From Lachnospiraceae bacterium (GTDB lineage: Bacteria; Bacillota; Clostridia; Lachnospirales; Lachnospiraceae), in contig CAAFVW010000103.1 in the NCBI GenBank assembly GCA_900766575.1, positions 1 to 53,828 of the forward strand: a stretch of DNA of 53,828 nucleotides. The letters run 5' to 3'. Position 1 is the first letter of the stretch. Each line of letters opens with the position of its first letter. The notes under the pieces are model-generated. The model had not been told where the DNA came from. It did not search any database and saw only the letters and a program-made list of their open reading frames with translations. The translations under genes were made by a program, and so were the position numbers. Positions 41,344 through 50,490 of this stretch are shown in pieces.

Positions 41344-43455
41344 TTATACCTCAAAGATCAGATCACCATAGGTAGGTACTGGCCATACTTTCTTGTCGAC
41401 CATCATCTCCAGTGCATCCACAGGAGCTCTCAGGTCATCCATTGCAGTATGTACCACATCTTTATAGAAGAAAGCAAGCTTCTTGGGATCTTCGATACCT
41501 GCTGCCTCTGACAGTTTATCCTCCAATGCCGTCTCTGCTGCCTGTGCCTCTGCCAGTTTCTCAGAAACACACTTCAATACAGTGGTCTGTACTGCTGCAT
41601 CTGCGCCAGCACTCTTCACTGCCAATACGGTGTCTGCCAGAGTCCTGGTATACTCCATAACTGCGGGAATGTACTGTTTCTTTGCCATATCTACCATAGT
41701 CAGTGCTTCGATATTGATGGTCTTGGAGTAGGTTTCGTACAAAACTTCCTCACGGGATCTCAGTTCAGCTTCGGTGAAAATACCGAACTTCTCAAACAGC
41801 TTGATGGACTTCTCAGTGGTCAGAGTCTCGGAAGCTTCTACCATGGACTTAATGTTGGGAAGTCCTCTTCTGGCTGCCTCTTCTACCCATTCCTCGGAAT
41901 AGCCGTTGCCATTGAAGATAATTCTCTGATGCTCCGTGAGATACTTCTTAATCAGATCATGCACCGCTACATCGAAGTCTTCCGCTTTCTCCAGAATATC
42001 TGCTGCCTCGCAGAAGGCTTCTGCAACGATAGCATTCAGAGTAGTGTTGGGGCTTGCGATAGAATCCGCACTACCTACCATACGGAACTCAAACTTGTTG
42101 CCGGTGAAAGCAAACGGTGAAGTTCTGTTACGGTCAGTAGCATCCTTATCCAGATCCGGCAGTGTAGATACACCTGTCAAAAGCTTACCACCCTGAATAG
42201 AATGGGTTGCATCACCGGTCTCTACCAGCTGCTTTACCACATCCTCCAGCTGCTCGCCCAGGAATACGGAAATGATTGCAGGGGGTGCCTCGTTAGCTCC
42301 CAGTCTGTGATCGTTGCCGACATCAGATGCACTCTGACGAAGCAGATCTGCATGAGTATCTACAGCCTTCAGAATACATGCCAGCACTAACAGGAACTGG
42401 ATGTTCTCGTTAGGGGTATCACCGGGATCTAACAGATTTACACCGTTATCGGTTCCCAGAGACCAGTTATTATGCTTACCGGAACCATTTACTCCGGCGA
42501 AGGGCTTCTCATGCAGCAGACAGGTCATTCCGTGACGGCCGGCTACTTTCTTCATGGTTTCCATAACCAGCTGGTTATGATCTACCGCAATGTTGGCAGT
42601 CTCATAAATAGGTGCCAGCTCGTGCTGTGCGGGAGCTACTTCGTTATGCTGTGTCTTGGCAGTAACACCCAGCTTCCACAGTTCAATGTTCAGGTCCTTC
42701 ATAAAGGAACCGATTCTCTCACGGATAGTTCCGAAATAGTGGTCTTCCAGTTCCTGGCCCTTGGGAGCAGGTGCACCGAACAGGGTACGTCCGGCGAAGA
42801 TCAGATCTTCACGCTTTAAGTATTTATCTCTGTCTACCAGGAAATATTCCTGCTCCGGTCCTACACTTGCCACAACCTTGGTAGCTTCAGTGTTGCCGAA
42901 CAGTCTTACGATACGAAGTGCCTGGGTGCTGACAGCCTCCATGGAGCGAAGCAGGGGAGTCTTCTTATCCAGTGCTTCACCCTTGTAAGAGCAGAAAGCA
43001 GTGGGAATGCAGAGGATCACGCCGGTTGCATCCTCTTTCAGGAATGCGGGAGAAGTGATATCCCATGCGGTATAGCCTCTTGCCTCGAAGGTAGCTCTCA
43101 AACCACCGGAGGGGAAGGAAGATGCATCGGGCTCGCCCTTGATCAGTTCCTTACCGGAGAACTCCATGATCATCTTGCCGTTCTCATCGGGATGGGTTAC
43201 AAATGCATCGTGCTTCTCAGCCGTGATACCGGTCAAAGGCTGGAACCAGTGAGTATAATGGGTTGCGCCGTTTTCAATGGCCCAATCCTTCATTGCTTTT
43301 GCCACAACATCTGCGGTAGCCAGAGAAAGTTCTCCACCATGATCAATGATCTTCTTCACTTCTTTGTAGACGCTCTTGGGTAATCTTTCCCTCATCTTAC
43401 CCAGAGTGAATACCTTACTGCCAAAGATTTCTTCCACGTTTAACACTTCACTCAT
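41344..43455 (-). CDS. glnN: Type III glutamine synthetase (GlnN), copy with structured leader
   Basis: A 703-residue type III glutamine synthetase, which joins ammonia and glutamate with ATP. Family blocks include SSFPSGGLRATFEARGYTAW, QHELAPIYE, HEKPFAGVNGSGKHNNWS and NRTSPFAFTGNKFEFRMVGS. A hexameric double-ring form is known for the family. AAGGAGG places the start at ATG 43455; the in-frame ATG at 43488 has no site. The paralogue lies upstream. The 325-base leader holds a promoter, a small hexaloop hairpin, a terminator hairpin and a large palindrome, which point to regulated transcription. Confidence 0.95.
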   Translation of the reverse strand: MSEVLNVEEIFGSKVFTLGKMRERLPKSVYKEVKKIIDHGGELSLATADVVAKAMKDWAIENGATHYTHWFQPLTGITAEKHDAFVTHPDENGKMIMEFSGKELIKGEPDASSFPSGGLRATFEARGYTAWDITSPAFLKEDATGVILCIPTAFCSYKGEALDKKTPLLRSMEAVSTQALRIVRLFGNTEATKVVASVGPEQEYFLVDRDKYLKREDLIFAGRTLFGAPAPKGQELEDHYFGTIRERIGSFMKDLNIELWKLGVTAKTQHNEVAPAQHELAPIYETANIAVDHNQLVMETMKKVAGRHGMTCLLHEKPFAGVNGSGKHNNWSLGTDNGVNLLDPGDTPNENIQFLLVLACILKAVDTHADLLRQSASDVGNDHRLGANEAPPAIISVFLGEQLEDVVKQLVETGDATHSIQGGKLLTGVSTLPDLDKDATDRNRTSPFAFTGNKFEFRMVGSADSIASPNTTLNAIVAEAFCEAADILEKAEDFDVAVHDLIKKYLTEHQRIIFNGNGYSEEWVEEAARRGLPNIKSMVEASETLTTEKSIKLFEKFGIFTEAELRSREEVLYETYSKTINIEALTMVDMAKKQYIPAVMEYTRTLADTVLAVKSAGADAAVQTTVLKCVSEKLAEAQAAETALEDKLSEAAGIEDPKKLAFFYKDVVHTAMDDLRAPVDALEMMVDKKVWPVPTYGDLIFEV

Positions 43456-43534
43456 CTTCGTTTCCTCCTTATTATGCATATTCTTCATGCTTCTGCGACT
43501 CTGTGACCGACAACTGTGACTATTACTTCACCGA

Positions 43535-43594
43535 ATAAATATCGTCTCATCTTCTTACGAATGCAAGCATTCGACGAAGATTCGCAATATTTAT
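43535..43594 (-). other. Large imperfect palindrome in the glnN leader
   Basis: A 60-base fold: outer ATAAATAT / ATATTTAT arms, middle CTTC / GAAG pairing and inner CGAATGC / GCATTCG hairpin. It lies between the leader terminator and the start codon. No ribosome site is inside it. Confidence 0.65.
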
Positions 43595-43614
43595 GGCTCT
43601 GAATAGCAGCAAAA

Positions 43615-43646
43615 AAGGCGCTTACATCCTAAGATGTAAACGCCTT
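43615..43646 (-). terminator. Leader terminator (attenuator) of glnN
   Basis: Arms AAGGCGTTTACATC / GATGTAAGCGCCTT, 4-base loop, then TTTTGC on the minus strand. It lies downstream of the glnN promoter, so it can stop the transcript before the gene. The stem base AAGGCGUUU with one U-G pair is shared with the glnQ leader hairpin. It may also end readthrough from the upstream paralogue. Confidence 0.82.
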
Positions 43647-43674
43647 CGTTTCGCATTGAAAAATATTAACTTGT

Positions 43675-43688
43675 GAGGATCGCTCCTC
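43675..43688 (-). promoter_or_regulatory. Small hairpin with AxxGxx hexaloop in the glnN leader (possible ANTAR site)
   Basis: GAGG-AGCGAT-CCTC on the minus strand: a hexanucleotide loop with A at position 1 and G at position 4, the pattern bound by ANTAR antiterminators that act on nitrogen genes in Clostridia. The stem is only four pairs and a convincing second loop was not found, so the call is tentative. Confidence 0.4.
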
Positions 43689-43699
43689 TATGGTTCATT

Positions 43700-43728
43700 A
43701 CTATACATCAGTTTTTTGAGGATTGCAA
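43700..43728 (-). promoter_or_regulatory. Promoter of glnN (first copy)
   Basis: Minus strand TTGCAA, 17-base spacer, TATAGT, about 245 bases before the start codon and before all leader hairpins. Confidence 0.75.
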
Positions 43729-43780
43729 TACCCTTTTTTCAAAAATTTACGATTGCATCCAAAATGTCCTTTAAAACGCC

Positions 43781-45892
43781 CTATACCTCAAACAACAGAT
43801 CCGCGTAAGTCGGGAACGGCCAATACTGCTTATCTACCAGCTTTTCCAGTTCATCCGCCGGCTTTCTCAATGCATTCATCGCCACCATAACCTCGTCATG
43901 ATAACAGAAGGCCTGCTCTTTGCCTCTCTCCATAGCAGATGCTTTCTTTTCCACTTCAAGAAGCACCTCACATGCTTTCTCCATCTCGGTCAGTTTCTCT
44001 GTGATCTGCCGCAGCATACGGTTCGGAACATAGGGGTCTCCACCGGCCTCTTTGATGGCAATCACAGAATCTGCCAGAGATCTGCTATATTTCATTACTG
44101 CCGGAATAATCTGTTTGTTTGCCATATCCACCATGGTCAATGCCTCGATGTTGATGGTCTTCGCATAGGTCTCATACAGGACTTCCGCACGGGAACGCAA
44201 CTCGGCTTCCGTGAAAATGCCGAACTTTTCAAACAGATGAATGGCCTTCGGGGTAGTCAGAGTGTCCACTGCTGCTACCATGGAAGGAATATTGGGCAAT
44301 CCTCTTCTGGCTGCTTCCTCTTCCCATTCCTTTGCATAACCGTTGCCGTTGAAAATAATTCTCTGATGCTCGGTCATGTATTCTTTGATCAGATCATGCA
44401 CTGCCATATCGAAATCTTCCACACCTTCCAGACGATCTGCCGCCTCGCAGAAAGCCTCTGCCACGATGGCATTCAGTGTGGTATTGGGACTTCCGATGGA
44501 ATCCTCGCTTCCTACCATACGGAATTCGAATTTATTACCCGTAAAAGCAAACGGTGAAGTACGGTTTCTGTCCGTAGCGTCTTTTACAAAATCAGGCAGG
44601 GTAGATACACCGGTACGGAGTACGCCGCCTTCTTTCAGATTATCAGCCTTACCGGTCTCTACCAACTGTGCCACTACATCCTCCAGCTGTTCGCCCAGGA
44701 AAATGGAAATAATGGCAGGAGGTGCCTCGTAGCCGCCCAGTCTGTGATCGTTTCCTACATTGGATGCACTCTGACGCAGCAGATCCGCATGAGTATCTAC
44801 TGCTTTCATGATACATGCCAATACCAGCAGGAACTGAATATTTTCATTAGGTGTCTGGCCGGGCTCTAAAAGGTTCACACCGTTATCGGTCGTAATAGAC
44901 CAGTTGTTGTGTTTACCGGAACCGTTTACTCCGGCAAAGGGCTTCTCATGCAGCATACAACGCAGACCGTGTTTGCCCGCTACACGCTTCAGAGTCTCCA
45001 TTACCAGCTGGTTGTGGTCTACTGCCACATTGGCAGATTCATAGATCGGCGCCACTTCGTGCTGTGCCGGAGCTGCCTCGTTGTGCTGGGTCTTGGAAGT
45101 CACGCCCAGCTTCCACAGTTCAATATTGACATCATGCATAAATGCGCCGATACGCTCACGGATAACACCGAAATAGTGGTCATCCATCTCCTGTCCCTTG
45201 GGGGCAGGCGCTCCGAACAGAGTACGTCCGGCAAAAATAATATCTTCACGCTGTAATGCCTTTGCAGAATCTACCAAAAAATATTCCTGCTCTGCACCAA
45301 CAGAGGGCAGCACTTTGGTAGCTTCTGTGTTGCCGAACAGGCGGACGATACGGATTGCCTGCTTGCTCAGGGCTTCCATGGAACGAAGCAGGGGAGTTTT
45401 CTTGTCCAGTGCTTCTCCCTTATAAGAACAGAATGCGGTAGGGATACAAAGGGTCGGACCGGTAGCGGTCTCCTTGATAAATGCAGGGGAGGTAATATCC
45501 CATGTGGTATAACCTCTCGCCTCAAAGGTAGCACGTAAGCCCCCGGACGGGAAAGAAGATGCATCGGGCTCTCCCTTGATCAGTTCCTTACCGGAGAATT
45601 CCATGATCATCCGGCCATCTTCATCAGGATGTGTTACAAAAGCGTCATGTTTCTCAGCGGTAATTCCGGTCAGCGGCTGGAACCAGTGCGTATAATGGGT
45701 CGCCCCATTCTCAATCGCCCAATCCTTCATAGCTGCTGCCACTACATCTGCCGTTGCCAGGGAAAGCTCTCCTCCCTGATCCATGACTTTCCTGACTTCT
45801 TTGTAAGTGCTCTTGGGGAGTCTCTCTTTCATCTTACCCGGCGTAAATACCTTGCTGGCAAAAAGCTCCTCTACGTTCAATTCTTCGCGCAT
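43781..45892 (-). CDS. glnN: Type III glutamine synthetase (GlnN), upstream copy
   Basis: A 703-residue paralogue of the gene at 41344-43455, identical in length and alike over most of the chain, with the C-terminal 100 residues most changed. The conserved blocks SSFPSGGLRATFEARGYTTW, QHEVAPIYE, HEKPFAGVNGSGKHNNWS and NRTSPFAFTGNKFEFRMVGS are intact, so both copies should be active. It has its own promoter and a short plain leader of about 40 bases, in contrast to the other copy. No terminator follows directly; readthrough would reach the leader terminator of the next gene. Confidence 0.95.
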   Translation of the reverse strand: MREELNVEELFASKVFTPGKMKERLPKSTYKEVRKVMDQGGELSLATADVVAAAMKDWAIENGATHYTHWFQPLTGITAEKHDAFVTHPDEDGRMIMEFSGKELIKGEPDASSFPSGGLRATFEARGYTTWDITSPAFIKETATGPTLCIPTAFCSYKGEALDKKTPLLRSMEALSKQAIRIVRLFGNTEATKVLPSVGAEQEYFLVDSAKALQREDIIFAGRTLFGAPAPKGQEMDDHYFGVIRERIGAFMHDVNIELWKLGVTSKTQHNEAAPAQHEVAPIYESANVAVDHNQLVMETLKRVAGKHGLRCMLHEKPFAGVNGSGKHNNWSITTDNGVNLLEPGQTPNENIQFLLVLACIMKAVDTHADLLRQSASNVGNDHRLGGYEAPPAIISIFLGEQLEDVVAQLVETGKADNLKEGGVLRTGVSTLPDFVKDATDRNRTSPFAFTGNKFEFRMVGSEDSIGSPNTTLNAIVAEAFCEAADRLEGVEDFDMAVHDLIKEYMTEHQRIIFNGNGYAKEWEEEAARRGLPNIPSMVAAVDTLTTPKAIHLFEKFGIFTEAELRSRAEVLYETYAKTINIEALTMVDMANKQIIPAVMKYSRSLADSVIAIKEAGGDPYVPNRMLRQITEKLTEMEKACEVLLEVEKKASAMERGKEQAFCYHDEVMVAMNALRKPADELEKLVDKQYWPFPTYADLLFEV

Positions 45893-45935
45893 GTCCCTAC
45901 TTCCCTTCGGTATACTATAGAATAATATCGATTAC

Positions 45936-45965
45936 AGTGTACAACATGTGCGTTATAATGGTCAA
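45936..45965 (-). promoter_or_regulatory. Promoter of the upstream glnN copy
   Basis: Minus strand TTGACC, 18-base spacer, TACACT, between the U32 protein gene and the glutamine synthetase. Confidence 0.6.
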
Positions 45966-45975
45966 TTATTATTTT

Positions 45976-47271
45976 TCAATTACTTTCAGCCTGTTTTACC
46001 CGCAGCAGGTCATAATGCTCCGCTATCTCGGATAGTTTTATCCACAGTACCTGCCTGGGATGGGGCGCGCTGTCCACACTCTGTCCCTCTTCTGTGAACA
46101 TGGTTTCTACCGTCACCGGTACGTTTGTGCCATCGGGCTTCATGATCTCTATGGAATCTCCCACGCAGAATTTGTTTCTTTGTTCGATCCGGCATAAATC
46201 CGCAGCGGGCGCCAGTCCCTCCGGAACATTCTCCCAGATTTCCGCTGCACTTTTGACTGCTTCCACAATTCCCAGATAAATATATTCGTTCACATAGGTG
46301 TTGTTATCATAAATCTGGGTATTTTCATCCGGTTTTCCGAAATAGAATCCCGTGGTGAACTGTCTGTAAGTACACTTGGAAATCTCCGCCTTGTACCAGT
46401 CCATATTTTTCTCATATAATTCCGGATCTGCAAAATAATCATCAATAGCCTTGCGGTAAGTTCTGGCCACCGTAGCCACATACAGGGCGGTCTTCATACG
46501 ACCTTCGATCTTCAGGCTGTCGATTCCTGCCTCCACCAGCTCCGGAATATGTTCGATCATGCATAGATCCTTGGAGTTAAAAATATAGGTGCCGCGCTCA
46601 TTCTCATAGACCGGCAGATATTCTCCGGGTCTTGTCTCTTCCACAACCGCATATTTCCAGCGGCAGGGATGTGTGCAAGCTCCTCTGTTGGCATCTCTTC
46701 CGGTGAAAAAATTGCTCAGCAGGCATCTTCCGGAATAGGAGATGCACATTGCGCCGTGTACAAAACTCTCAATCTCCATCTCTGCCGGAATCTTCTCACG
46801 AATGCCCTTAATCTCCGGTAAGGATAATTCTCTGGCAGATACGACTCTCTTCGCACCTAGCTTCCACCAGAACAGATAGGTCTCATAGTTCGTATTGTTA
46901 GCCTGTGTGGAAATGTGTACCTCCACCTGGGGCCATACTTCCTTGGCGATCATGAACATTCCCGGATCGGAAATGATCAGTGCGTCCGGCTGCTCCGGCT
47001 TCATATCCCGCAGCTCGGCAAAATATTTTCTGGCTCCCTCCAGGTCATAATTGTGTGCCAGAATATTGGCTGTTACATAGACCTTTACTCCGTGGGCATG
47101 GGCAAAAGCGATTCCCTCCGCCATCTCCTCACTGCTGAAATTCTTCGCCTTGGCACGCAGTCCGAAGGCTTCTCCTCCGATATATACGGCATCTGCCCCG
47201 AACACAACGGCCGTTTTCAATACTTCCAGGCTGCTGGCCGGGATCAAAAGCTCCGGTTTTTTATATGTCAT
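45976..47271 (-). CDS. trhP: U32 peptidase family, tRNA hydroxylation protein TrhP-like
   Basis: A 431-residue U32 family protein. The N-terminal TIM-barrel part starts KPELLIPASSLEVLKTAV, and the cysteine set FVHGAMCISYSGRCLLSNF with GACTHPCRW is the probable iron-sulfur site of the TrhP/YegQ group. TrhP makes 5-hydroxyuridine at the wobble base of tRNA. The gene starts 11 bases after the O-methyltransferase, as trhP follows trmR in Bacillus, so the two should produce 5-methoxyuridine together. Only one U32 gene is present here where Bacillus has two. Confidence 0.9.
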   Translation of the reverse strand: MTYKKPELLIPASSLEVLKTAVVFGADAVYIGGEAFGLRAKAKNFSSEEMAEGIAFAHAHGVKVYVTANILAHNYDLEGARKYFAELRDMKPEQPDALIISDPGMFMIAKEVWPQVEVHISTQANNTNYETYLFWWKLGAKRVVSARELSLPEIKGIREKIPAEMEIESFVHGAMCISYSGRCLLSNFFTGRDANRGACTHPCRWKYAVVEETRPGEYLPVYENERGTYIFNSKDLCMIEHIPELVEAGIDSLKIEGRMKTALYVATVARTYRKAIDDYFADPELYEKNMDWYKAEISKCTYRQFTTGFYFGKPDENTQIYDNNTYVNEYIYLGIVEAVKSAAEIWENVPEGLAPAADLCRIEQRNKFCVGDSIEIMKPDGTNVPVTVETMFTEEGQSVDSAPHPRQVLWIKLSEIAEHYDLLRVKQAESN

Positions 47272-47281
47272 CTTTTCTCTC

Positions 47282-47923
47282 CTATTTCTTCGTACTCAGT
47301 GTCACTCCATCGCCTACCGGCAAAATCACTGTTTCCAATTCCGGATGATGTTTCAGTTCATACAGATATTCCCGCATTCTTGCATGAATCGTCCGGTTGC
47401 GTCTGGTCACTGCGAACCGGGACTCTATGATATCTCCATCCTGCAATACATTATCGGAGATCAGCAGTCCACCGGGTGCCAGAAGCCGCAGAATATCCGG
47501 CAGGAAATTAATATACTGTCCCTTGGCGGCATCCATGAAAATAATATCATAAGTGCCCTCCAGCTCCTTCAGGATCTCTGTAGCGTCTCCCTCCAGAAGA
47601 GTGATACGGTCTTCCCTTCCTGCTTTGCGGAAATTCTCCCTGGCAATTGGAATTCTTTTCTCGTATTTTTCGATTGTCGTAATGTGACAATCCCTCGGTG
47701 CATATTCACTCATCAGTAACGCAGAAAAGCCGATGGCAGTCCCGACTTCCAGGATGCTCTTCGGCTTTGTAAATTTCAGCAAAAATTTCAACAGACTTTG
47801 CATGGATCTGCGGATGATGGGGACCTGTGTCTCCAGAGCGAATTTTTCAATCTCATTCAGCCATGCCGGATTCCCACTGTCCAGGGAATCAATAAACGCA
47901 GACATTCTCTCATCTATGATCAT
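47282..47923 (-). CDS. trmR: tRNA 5-hydroxyuridine methyltransferase (TrmR-like)
   Basis: A 213-residue SAM-dependent O-methyltransferase of the YrrM/catechol-O-methyltransferase family. SAM-binding motif SILEVGTAIGFSALLMSEY, then TTIEKYEK, the metal site region DIIFMDAAKGQY and LLISDNVLQDG are all present. With the adjoining TrhP it would convert hydroxyuridine to methoxyuridine at tRNA position 34. Close spacing on both sides indicates an operon with the MltG-like gene upstream and trhP downstream. Confidence 0.88.
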   Translation of the reverse strand: MIIDERMSAFIDSLDSGNPAWLNEIEKFALETQVPIIRRSMQSLLKFLLKFTKPKSILEVGTAIGFSALLMSEYAPRDCHITTIEKYEKRIPIARENFRKAGREDRITLLEGDATEILKELEGTYDIIFMDAAKGQYINFLPDILRLLAPGGLLISDNVLQDGDIIESRFAVTRRNRTIHARMREYLYELKHHPELETVILPVGDGVTLSTKK

Positions 47924-47951
47924 ATTGTCCTCATTTCATGTAATGATACCT

Positions 47952-48407
47952 TTACTGTACGGTTGCAGCTGTATCCTGCGTCTCGCCGGCGACTGCACTG
48001 CCATTATCTATGGTATCCACAGCCTCTTCCGTCGTATCCTCCTCTGTCTGCCCTGCCATGACTTCCATCATGTCTTCTGCAGTCATGGCAGTGCTCAGCT
48101 CATACGTTCCGGGCTTCCAGTCTTTTTTATATTCGGATAACAGATACTGCAATGCAAACAGCTTGCCATCTCTTACCAGTCCCTTTTCCTGCAACGTTGT
48201 GCCGATCTCTGTTGCAGACATATCGGAGTTCAGTGTCACCGTGATCTTGCGTCCCTCTCCGCTGGAGATCGCAGGCTCCGTGAAAATACGATAGCCATAA
48301 TCATAGCATTTTGATGCTCCGGTATAGATCAGATACACTACAATTACCGCAAATGCCACTTTCAAGATAGCGCCCAGTACGGCACCTGCCAAATTTGCTG
48401 CCTTCAT
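47952..48407 (-). CDS. Reduced MltG/YceG-like membrane protein without catalytic domain
   Basis: A 151-residue protein: one membrane helix (about 8-30), then a small LysM-like YceG N-terminal domain (VTLNSDMSATEIGTTLQEKGLVRDGKLFALQYLL and YELSTAMTAEDMMEVMAGQ) and an acidic, threonine-rich tail. In Bacillus the mltG gene (yrrL) stands at this place near yrrM, but a full MltG has about 350 residues with a catalytic Glu in the part that is lacking here. It is thus a shortened relative, perhaps a regulator or scaffold; a second full MltG may exist elsewhere. Confidence 0.78.
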   Translation of the reverse strand: MKAANLAGAVLGAILKVAFAVIVVYLIYTGASKCYDYGYRIFTEPAISSGEGRKITVTLNSDMSATEIGTTLQEKGLVRDGKLFALQYLLSEYKKDWKPGTYELSTAMTAEDMMEVMAGQTEEDTTEEAVDTIDNGSAVAGETQDTAATVQ

Positions 48408-48446
48408 GTTCCCTGTCCTTTCTTGCTAACGCTTTGCAGTTCTAGC

Positions 48447-48782
48447 CTACTCAAAATGCATCTGATCGGTAACATAAAGTCCGATCTCCTGCATCATACG
48501 GCAAAATGCCAGCTCTGCTGCCAGAAAATCCGACACCAGTGGATTTTCCCGGAAAGCTTCATTTTCTCTGGTAAACTGATCCAGCTTGTCAAAACTCGTG
48601 TCCTTACTGGTCTGCAATTCAAAATTTCTGGTCCGGAACTCATCGATCTGTCTCTTTAGCTCCGGCTGCTCTTTTACACGCGCCAGCTGCTTCTGATATT
48701 CCAGATAAGCGTCGGTATTACGGATCGCCTGTACCATCTGTTCTACGGCCTGATTTACATTCTCGTCCGTTGTGCTCTTCAT
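48447..48782 (-). CDS. YlbF family regulator
   Basis: A 111-residue helical protein of the YlbF/YmcA family. Long amphipathic helices with AVEQMVQAIRNTDAYLEYQK and LKRQIDEFRTRNFELQ, ending with ELAFCRMMQEIGLYV, match the family. In Bacillus YlbF, YmcA and YaaT form a complex that directs RNase Y cleavage and is needed for competence, sporulation and biofilm. Its position just behind the RNase J gene supports a role in RNA turnover. Confidence 0.85.
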   Translation of the reverse strand: MKSTTDENVNQAVEQMVQAIRNTDAYLEYQKQLARVKEQPELKRQIDEFRTRNFELQTSKDTSFDKLDQFTRENEAFRENPLVSDFLAAELAFCRMMQEIGLYVTDQMHFE

Positions 48783-48813
48783 CTGCTTACGACCTTTCCA
48801 GCAATCGCTGCTA

Positions 48814-50490
48814 CTACACTTCCATAATGATCGGAAGAATCATGGGACGTCTCTTGGTCTTCTTCCATACATAATCGCTGAGGACATCCTTGGTGGTGGT
48901 CTTTAACTTACCCCAGTCTGTGATTCCCTTATCCAGACACGCCTGCAGTGCATCGTCCACTGTGCGTCTGGCTTCCTCGATCAGTTCATCGGATTCCTTC
49001 ACATATACAAAACCTCTGGACACAATATCCGGACCTGCTACCAGTTCTCCGCTGGCCTTGTCCAGACTCATGACTACGATCATAATACCATCTTCTGCCA
49101 GGTGCTGTCTATCTCTTAAAACGACATTTCCGACATCACCGACACCCAGGCCGTCGACCAGAATAGCACCTACAGGTACTCTGCCGCTTACCTTAGCCTG
49201 TTCCTCGCTGACTTCCAGAACATCTCCGGAGGACAAAATAAAGATATTTTCCTTGCTGATTCCCAGGCTCTCTGCGATCTTTGCCTGTGCTTTCAGGTGT
49301 TTATATTCACCGTGTACCGGTACGGCATACTTGGGATGAATCAGCGTGTAGATCAGCTTGATCTCTTCCTGGCAGGCATGTCCGGATACATGAGCATCCT
49401 GGAAAATAACATCTGCGCCCTTGCGGAGCAGCTCGTTGATAATCTTCGTTACTGACTTCTCGTTACCCGGAATAGGGTTAGAGGAGAAGATTACGGTATC
49501 TCCTGCACCGATCGTAATCTTACGGTGCATATTGTTCGCCATACGGGACAGGGCTGCCATACTCTCACCCTGGCTTCCGGTAGTAATGATGACCTGCTGC
49601 TCATCCGGATAGTTCTTCATCTGATCCAGATCTACCAGCGTATTCTCCGGAATGTTGATACACTCCAGCTTAATCGCGGTATCCAGAATATTCACCATGC
49701 TGCGGCCTTCCACTGCTACCTTACGGCCGAACTTGTATGCTGTATTGATGATCTGCTGCACACGATCCACGTTGGATGCGAATGTCGCCACAAAAATTCT
49801 GGTATTCTTATGCTCTTCAAACAAGGTGTCGAACGTCTTACCTACCGTCTTCTCGGAAGGTGTAAAGCCGGGACGCTCTGCATTGGTAGAATCACACATC
49901 AGGGCCAGCACACCCTTTTTGCCGATCTCGGCAAAACGCTGTAAGTCAATGGCATCTCCGTATACCGGAGTATAGTCTACCTTAAAGTCACCGGTGTGCA
50001 CCACGATACCGGCCGGGGAATAAATCGCCAGTGCTGCGGCATCTACGATACTGTGATTTGTCTTGATGAATTCCACGCGGAAATCACCCAGATTGATGGA
50101 CTGACCGAATTTTACCACCTTGCGTTTGGTCTTCTTCATGAGATTGTGCTCTGTGAGCTTGTTCTCAATAATACCCATGGTGAGACGGGTCGCATAAATG
50201 GGAACATTAATATCCCGCAGCACATAAGGCAGGGCTCCGATATGATCCTCATGTCCGTGGGTGATGACAAAGCCCTTTACCTTGTCAATATTATCCTTCA
50301 GATAGGTTACATCCGGGATTACCAGATCGATACCCAGCATGTCATCCGCAGGGAAAGACAGACCGCAGTCCACCACAATAATACTGTCTTCGTACTGGAA
50401 GGCAGTAATGTTCATACCGATCTGTTCCAGACCTCCCAAGGGAATGATCTTCAGGCCTGAAACGTTACTATTCTCTTTTTTCTTTTTCAA
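48814..50490 (-). CDS. rnj: Ribonuclease J
   Basis: A 558-residue beta-CASP metallo-beta-lactamase RNase. The zinc motif HGHEDHIG (78-85) and VHTGDFKVDYTP are present, the beta-CASP domain carries LMCDSTNAERPG, and GHACQEEIKL and VPVHGEYKHL are motifs C and near-C. It acts as a 5' exonuclease and endonuclease in mRNA decay and rRNA maturation. GGAGG lies eight bases before TTG 50490; a TTG 15 bases earlier overlaps that ribosome site and is rejected. A 406-base untranslated region lies upstream. Confidence 0.95.
   Translation of the reverse strand: MKKKKENSNVSGLKIIPLGGLEQIGMNITAFQYEDSIIVVDCGLSFPADDMLGIDLVIPDVTYLKDNIDKVKGFVITHGHEDHIGALPYVLRDINVPIYATRLTMGIIENKLTEHNLMKKTKRKVVKFGQSINLGDFRVEFIKTNHSIVDAAALAIYSPAGIVVHTGDFKVDYTPVYGDAIDLQRFAEIGKKGVLALMCDSTNAERPGFTPSEKTVGKTFDTLFEEHKNTRIFVATFASNVDRVQQIINTAYKFGRKVAVEGRSMVNILDTAIKLECINIPENTLVDLDQMKNYPDEQQVIITTGSQGESMAALSRMANNMHRKITIGAGDTVIFSSNPIPGNEKSVTKIINELLRKGADVIFQDAHVSGHACQEEIKLIYTLIHPKYAVPVHGEYKHLKAQAKIAESLGISKENIFILSSGDVLEVSEEQAKVSGRVPVGAILVDGLGVGDVGNVVLRDRQHLAEDGIMIVVMSLDKASGELVAGPDIVSRGFVYVKESDELIEEARRTVDDALQACLDKGITDWGKLKTTTKDVLSDYVWKKTKRRPMILPIIMEV

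Noticed and set aside
43456..43488. Longer glutamine synthetase start at 43488
   Set aside because: The consensus AAGGAGG lies inside this extension and serves the ATG at 43455; the paralogue has the shorter form.
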